Shown here in pieces: positions 4,401 to 6,416 of a stretch of DNA of 6,416 nucleotides (positions are counted from its first letter, which is position 1; each line of letters begins with the position of its first letter). Where the stretch lies: contig JANYGM010000419.1 of the NCBI GenBank assembly GCA_025362415.1, forward strand, positions 1 through 6,416, given 5' to 3'. Below the pieces are notes generated by a model. That model saw nothing but the letters and a program-made list of their open reading frames with translations, did not search any database and was not told where the DNA came from. The DNA comes from a bacterium (lineage in GTDB: Bacteria; Bacteroidota; Bacteroidia; Cytophagales; Thermonemataceae). Position numbers and translations under genes: made by a program.

Positions 4401-6416
4401 CCATTTGTTACAACATTCACCGTAAATGTAATAGTCATTGTTCCACCTATTGCGAGTGTATTTGCGGCTGCAAGTAAATTATTTGCAGTTGCAGTTCCAC
4501 CTACTCCTGTATAAGTAGCATTTGGCGTTCCTCCCGTTACTGTTACTGCACCTGCAAGTACACTTGGTACTGCTGGAGCTGGGAATGAAACAGCTAAATT
4601 ATCTACCACTTGTACATTATTGATAGCTTCATTACCATAGTTGGTTACAACTATACTAAATGGCACATTATAACTACCATTTCCTTGTAATATTGGTGCG
4701 CCTACTGCTTTTGCAAGTCCAATACGTGGGAAGTTAATAGGCGTTGGCGTATTTTCTCCTGCATTTGTTGGATTACCATTACCGTTAGGGTCAATAACTG
4801 TTCCTATTTGGGTTGGTGTACCTGTTGTAAGAATAGTATTAGAACCATTATTTGAAATATCTGTCGTTGTTCCTGCACTTGTTGCACCTACTCCATTGGC
4901 TACTGCACTATTACTAAATGCAGTTGGCGTTCCGTTTGTGGTAAGTTGTACCGTAAACGTGATAGTTGCGGTTGCTCCTACTGCTAAACTTTGCGTTGTT
5001 GCAAGTAAATTAGTGTTTGTGCTTCCGTTAAAACCTGCATTTGCCGTTAATGTTGCGCTTGCTGGTGCAGTAACTATTGTATAAGTTGCTGGTAATGGGA
5101 AAGTTAAATTTAAGTTATCCACTACTTGCACACTATTCAATATTTCTGTACCCAAGTTTCTCACCACAATAGTAAATGGAATATTGATTGTTCCATTTGC
5201 ATTGATGACTGGCGTTCCTACTGCTTTTGCAATACCAATAACTGGCAAGTTTATAGGAGTTGAAGTATTATCAACTGGCTCATTAGGATTACCATTATTA
5301 TCAGAGTCAATAGCTGTAGCCCCACCATTATTAGAAATATCAGTAGAAGGTACGCCACTTGTTGCGCCTGTTCCTGTTGCTGTTACAGAATTACTGTAAG
5401 AAATAGCAGGAGATGCTGGTGCAAGATTTACTGTAAATGTAATTGTTATTGATGCGCCTGCTGCAAGTGTTTGCGTAGCTGCAAGTAAGTTCGTATTAGC
5501 TCCCGTTCCTGTGAAAGTTGGGCTAATAGTTGCTCCTGTTGCTGCTGGTGCAGGCACTGCAAGTACACTAAACGGTGTTATACCAAAAGTAGTAGTCAAA
5601 TTTTCTACTGCTTGCACATTATTTAATGCTTCGTTTCCTAGATTTTTTACAATGATAGTAAACGGAATATTAAATGTACCATTTGCTTGTTGTACTGGTA
5701 TTCCTGCTGCTTTTGCTACCCCAATTTTAGGGAAGTTAATAGGCGTTGCATCATCTTCATTTGGGTCTTTTGGATTACCATTTCCTGTTGAAGTTCCTCC
5801 ACCATTATCTGGGTTAGTTCCATTATCAGAAATATCTGTTGTAGGTACTCCACTAATTGCCCCCGTTCCTGTTCCTGTTACTTGGTTATTTAATGCTCCC
5901 GCAAAACCATTTAGATTAACATTTACTGTAAATGTAACGGTTGCTGTTGCACCTATTGCAAGTGTTTGTGTAGCTGCTACAAGATTTGTATTTGCGCCTG
6001 TTCCAGTAAAACCTACATTTGCAGTTATTCCTGTACCCACTAGCGTAGCTGGAACAATAGTAAATGTAACTGGTGCAGGGAACGTAGTCGCAAGATTTTC
6101 AACCACTTGTACACTGTTTATAATTTCTGTACCTAAATTTTTCACTGTAATAGTAAACGGAATATTATAAGTTCCATTTGCTTGTACAACTGGTGCGCCT
6201 GCTGATTTAGCAAGTCCAATACGTGGGAAGTTAATAGGCGTAGGCGTATTTTCTCCTGTATCTGACGGATTACCATTACCATCAGGGTCAATAACTGCTC
6301 CTATTTGGGCTGGTGTGCCTGTTGTAAGAATAGTATTAGAACCATTATTTGAAATATCTGTCGTTGTTCCTGCACTTGTTGCACCTACTCCATTGGCTAC
6401 TGCACTATTACTAAAT
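1466..6416 (-). CDS. Giant T9SS-exported DUF11-repeat adhesin-like protein, 5'-truncated by the window edge
   Basis: Likely a surface-exposed or secreted filamentous adhesin exported by the type IX secretion system. The frame is open from 6415 to the TAA at 1466-1468, giving 1649 visible residues with no start inside the window. A GTG at 6143-6145 could be taken as a start, but the 90 codons upstream of it continue the same repeat pattern, so it is an internal Val. Visible residues 1-63 are the end of one repeat, 64-1560 are nine repeats with the pattern PxIGxAK...NGxxNxPFxIxVxNxGxExxNxVQVVxNL...NLL...TITFTVxV...NSAVAxGxGA...TTDxSNxG, and 1561-1649 are a type B sorting domain. The repeats match the DUF11 / conserved repeat domain style (beta-sandwich). 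They are rich in Thr, Asn, Gly, Ala and Val; I saw no Cys, and Trp only in the sorting domain. Signal peptide and N-terminal domains would lie beyond the right edge. Ligand and exact role are unknown. Confidence 0.93.
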   Translation of the reverse strand, partial: FSNSAVANGVGATSAGTTTDISNNGSNTILTTGTPAQIGAVIDPDGNGNPSDTGENTPTPINFPRIGLAKSAGAPVVQANGTYNIPFTITVKNLGTEIINSVQVVENLATTFPAPVTFTIVPATLVGTGITANVGFTGTGANTNLVAATQTLAIGATATVTFTVNVNLNGFAGALNNQVTGTGTGAISGVPTTDISDNGTNPDNGGGTSTGNGNPKDPNEDDATPINFPKIGVAKAAGIPVQQANGTFNIPFTIIVKNLGNEALNNVQAVENLTTTFGITPFSVLAVPAPAATGATISPTFTGTGANTNLLAATQTLAAGASITITFTVNLAPASPAISYSNSVTATGTGATSGVPSTDISNNGGATAIDSDNNGNPNEPVDNTSTPINLPVIGIAKAVGTPVINANGTINIPFTIVVRNLGTEILNSVQVVDNLNLTFPLPATYTIVTAPASATLTANAGFNGSTNTNLLATTQSLAVGATATITFTVQLTTNGTPTAFSNSAVANGVGATSAGTTTDISNNGSNTILTTGTPTQIGTVIDPNGNGNPTNAGENTPTPINFPRIGLAKAVGAPILQGNGSYNVPFSIVVTNYGNEAINNVQVVDNLAVSFPAPAVPSVLAGAVTVTGGTPNATYTGVGGTATANNLLAAANTLAIGGTMTITFTVNVVTNGSTSFTNSAVATGTGAISTVPTTDTSNSGNNPDPNGNGNPNEPTENVPTPVSITLNPVIGIAKAVGTPVINANGTINIPFTIVVKNLGNEILNSVQVVDNLNLTFPLPATYTIVTAPASATLTANAGFNGNTDINLLSATQSLAIGASATITFTVQLTTNGTPTALSNSAVANGVGATSATTTTDISNNGSNTILTTGTPTQIGTVIDPNSNGNPTNTGENTPTPITFPRIGLAKAVGAAILQGNGSYNVPFSIVVTNYGNEAINNVQVVDNLAVSFPAPAVPSVLAGAVTVTGGTPNATYTGVGANNLLSGTDNLAIGGTMTITFTVNVVTNGSSTFTNSAVATGTGATSTVPTTDTSNSGTNPDPNGNGNPNEPTENTPTPISIGTPIIGLAKSVGTLVQQTNGSFNVPFVITVKNLGTEILNSVQVVENLALAFPAPAIFTLVGTPVATGGLTLATGYTGTGATINLLAAGNTLAVGATATITIVVNVNPRGATTAFTNTAVGTGTGANSGLPTTDNSNNGGATVIDTDGNGNPNEPIDNVPTPINLPIIGVAKNLVTSTLQANGTYRLDFAVIVKNMGTETLNNVQLIENLNLAFPAPLTFALSGVPVATGAGLTANATFTGTGANTNLLAGTSTLAAGVQGTVTFSVIVTLNNATAFNFTNTVVGNGTGATSGANTTDNSASGTNVDTDGNGLPNEGTPTPISLPKPKAVIGVSKIAGTPIIQPQGGFNVTYTIKVKNIGNVSLSNVNVKENLDVTFGDIDRVAGYDVLSNTVTVVAPSIMVANTAFNGKGNATTGGDINLLTATGNTLVVGAEATITLTVYVRGFGQFSNQVVAQGTGLAGGIAVDTSGNNTNVDDNGNGIADEPAENQPTVINANPIPVATDVFIPQGFSPNADGRNDVFVINGLNGRGADVKIYNRWGNLVFENNDYKNDWAGTANVGLQVGTDLPDATYFYIVKLTDGSSFAKYVIIKR
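1469..1735 (-). other. T9SS type B sorting domain (CHU_C / gliding motility-associated C-terminal domain)
   Basis: The last 89 residues of the adhesin form the C-terminal signal recognised by the type IX secretion machinery. Hallmarks in order are VFIPQGFSPNADGRNDVF (domain start), VKIYNRWGNLVFE, the Y-x-N-DWAGT segment, LPDATYFYIVKL, and the terminal KYVIIKR. These match the family known as gliding motility-associated C-terminal domain (TIGR04131 style). Type B domains, unlike type A, usually need a PorP/SprF-like partner, and one is encoded immediately downstream. The domain is complete and ends at the natural stop. Confidence 0.95.
1736..2263 (-). repeat. Adhesin repeat R9 (176 residues including the linker to the sorting domain)
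   Basis: The most diverged repeat, next to the sorting domain: AVIGVSKIAGTPIIQPQGG, then VTYTIKVKNIGNVSLSNVN. It has an insertion around GDIDRVAGYDVLSNTVTVV and a GKGNATTGGD stretch before INLL. The acidic linker VDDNGNGIADEPAEN leads directly into the sorting domain. Divergence of the terminal unit fits a repeat array that expands in its interior. Confidence 0.85.
2264..2752 (-). repeat. Adhesin repeat R8 (163 residues)
   Basis: A diverged complete repeat from PIIGVAKNLVTSTLQANG. The NxPFTI strand is replaced by RLDFAVIVKN, while MGTETLNNVQLIENL is retained. It ends with DTDGNGLPNEGTPTPISL and a short Lys/Pro spacer (PKPK). Confidence 0.86.
2753..3238 (-). repeat. Adhesin repeat R7 (162 residues)
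   Basis: A complete repeat from PIIGLAKSVGTLVQQTNG to NVPTPINL, with the usual KNLGTEILNSVQVVENL core and a canonical linker, DTDGNGNPNEP. It is distinct from both the A and B subtypes. Confidence 0.88.
3239..3718 (-). repeat. Adhesin repeat R6 (160 residues, type B)
   Basis: Copy of R4 and the shortest complete repeat. It lacks the four residues after TYTGVG and reads LLSGTDNLAIGG where R4 has LLAAANTLAIGG. Its N-terminal half is nearly identical in DNA to R4: 3489-3720 against 4500-4731 shows about 8 mismatches in 232 bases. Confidence 0.9.
3719..4234 (-). repeat. Adhesin repeat R5 (172 residues, type A)
   Basis: Copy of R3 with the same length and start (PVIGIAKAVGTPVINANG). The differences cluster around GFNGNTDINLLSATQSLAIGAS and in the linker, which reads DPNSNGNPTNTGE rather than DPNGNGNPTNAGE. 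Confidence 0.9.
4235..4729 (-). repeat. Adhesin repeat R4 (165 residues, type B)
   Basis: A complete repeat from PRIGLAKAVGAPILQGNG to the SITLN spacer. Distinctive traits are VVTNYGNEAINN in place of KNLG and the AVPSVLAGAVTVTGG segment. It is about 90% identical to R6, but has four extra residues (GTAT) after TYTGVG and one extra residue at the junction. Confidence 0.9.
4730..5245 (-). repeat. Adhesin repeat R3 (172 residues, type A)
   Basis: A complete repeat from PVIGIAKAVGTPVINANG to NTPTPINF, with the extra ILTTGTPTQIGTV segment before the linker. It is about 92% identical in protein to R5 (14 differences in 172 residues, counted by eye) and forms the first half of the duplicated two-repeat block. 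Confidence 0.9.
5246..5731 (-). repeat. Adhesin repeat R2 (162 residues)
   Basis: A complete repeat from PKIGVAKAAGIP to STPINL. The middle departs from the others, with TTTFGITPFSVLAVPAPAA in place of the common FPxPxxxTIV segment. The linker IDSDNNGNPNEPVDN closely resembles that of R7. Confidence 0.88.
5732..6226 (-). repeat. Adhesin repeat R1 (165 residues)
   Basis: A complete DUF11-type repeat from PRIGLAKSAGAP to DATPINF. Its linker is the most divergent: the usual D-x-[DN]-x-NG-N-P stretch is replaced by a Gly/Thr-rich segment, NPDNGGGTSTGNGNPKDPNE. The codon at 6143-6145 inside this repeat is GTG and is not the gene start. Confidence 0.88.
6227..6416 (-). repeat. Adhesin repeat R0 (C-terminal 63 residues only, type A)
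   Basis: This is the end of a repeat cut by the window edge, from FSNSAVANGVGATSAG to NTPTPINF. It carries the ILTTGTP insertion shared only with R3 and R5, so it is of the same subtype. Its linker holds DPDGNGNPSD. By eye it differs from 4730-4919 (end of R3) at about 10 of 190 bases, with the outermost 99 bases identical. Confidence 0.9.

Larger units (their letters stand above)
4235..5245 (-). repeat. Higher-order block copy 1 (R3+R4, 1011 bp)
   Basis: Two dissimilar repeats (A then B) are duplicated as one unit. Equivalent positions in copy 2 lie 1011 bp lower over the R4/R6 N-terminal half. The joint conservation of order (A-B-A-B) and of the ILTTGTP insertion shows the block was copied whole rather than unit by unit. 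Confidence 0.88.

Noticed and set aside
3238..5246. Frameshift or pseudogene caused by repeat recombination
   Set aside because: Length differences between repeats are all multiples of three and the frame is open from 6415 to 1466, so the gene appears intact in this window.
5511..6170. Plus-strand open frame of 219 codons opposite the adhesin
   Set aside because: It is antisense to a well-supported repeat gene. Open plus-strand frames recur at equivalent points of several repeats (for example 3264-3503, 4173-4514, 4896-5084) because the repeated codons leave few antisense stops. The translations are Val/Ala/Pro-rich with no recognisable domain.

Overview
The window looks like part of a low-GC chromosome from a Bacteroidota bacterium. 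The evidence is a giant surface protein ending in a type IX secretion system (T9SS) type B sorting domain (the CHU_C / gliding motility-associated C-terminal domain), followed by a PorP/SprF-family outer-membrane protein. A third gene start carries a cysteine/tryptophan motif that I associate with Bacteroidota proteins. There are also AT-rich start regions without Shine-Dalgarno sequences. The order within the phylum cannot be fixed from the sequence; Cytophagales or a relative is a guess.

Layout: all three genes lie on the minus strand, so transcription runs right to left. (1) 1466-6416 is the 3' part of a very large adhesin-like gene. Its reading frame is open to the right edge, so the start lies outside the window. 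The visible 1649 residues hold the tail of one repeat, nine complete repeats of about 160-176 residues (DUF11 / conserved-repeat-domain type), and an 89-residue T9SS sorting domain. (2) 1247-1465 is a gap filled largely by two tandem copies of a ~70-bp repeat, each with a strong GAAA-loop hairpin, plus a C/G-rich element touching the adhesin stop codon. (3) 245-1246 is a complete PorP/SprF-like gene. (4) 118-244 is a gap with a perfect 48-bp AT-rich palindrome, probably a terminator. (5) 1-117 is the first 39 codons of a third gene running off the left edge.

How it works together: in Flavobacterium johnsoniae the giant adhesin SprB depends on its partner SprF, and type B-domain cargo is typically encoded beside a PorP/SprF-like protein. 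The adhesin and PorP/SprF gene here most likely form such a cargo/partner pair, giving a long repetitive filament outside the cell for adhesion, gliding or biofilm. This is inferred from family and context.

The most interesting structure is the repeat history. Two adjacent adhesin repeats have been duplicated as one ~1-kb block, and a further stretch at the right edge is identical over 99 bp to one 1.5 kb away. This points to recent intragenic recombination and warns of possible assembly collapse. I found no clear sign of an entirely new system; the intergenic hairpin repeat and the partial third gene are the least explained parts.
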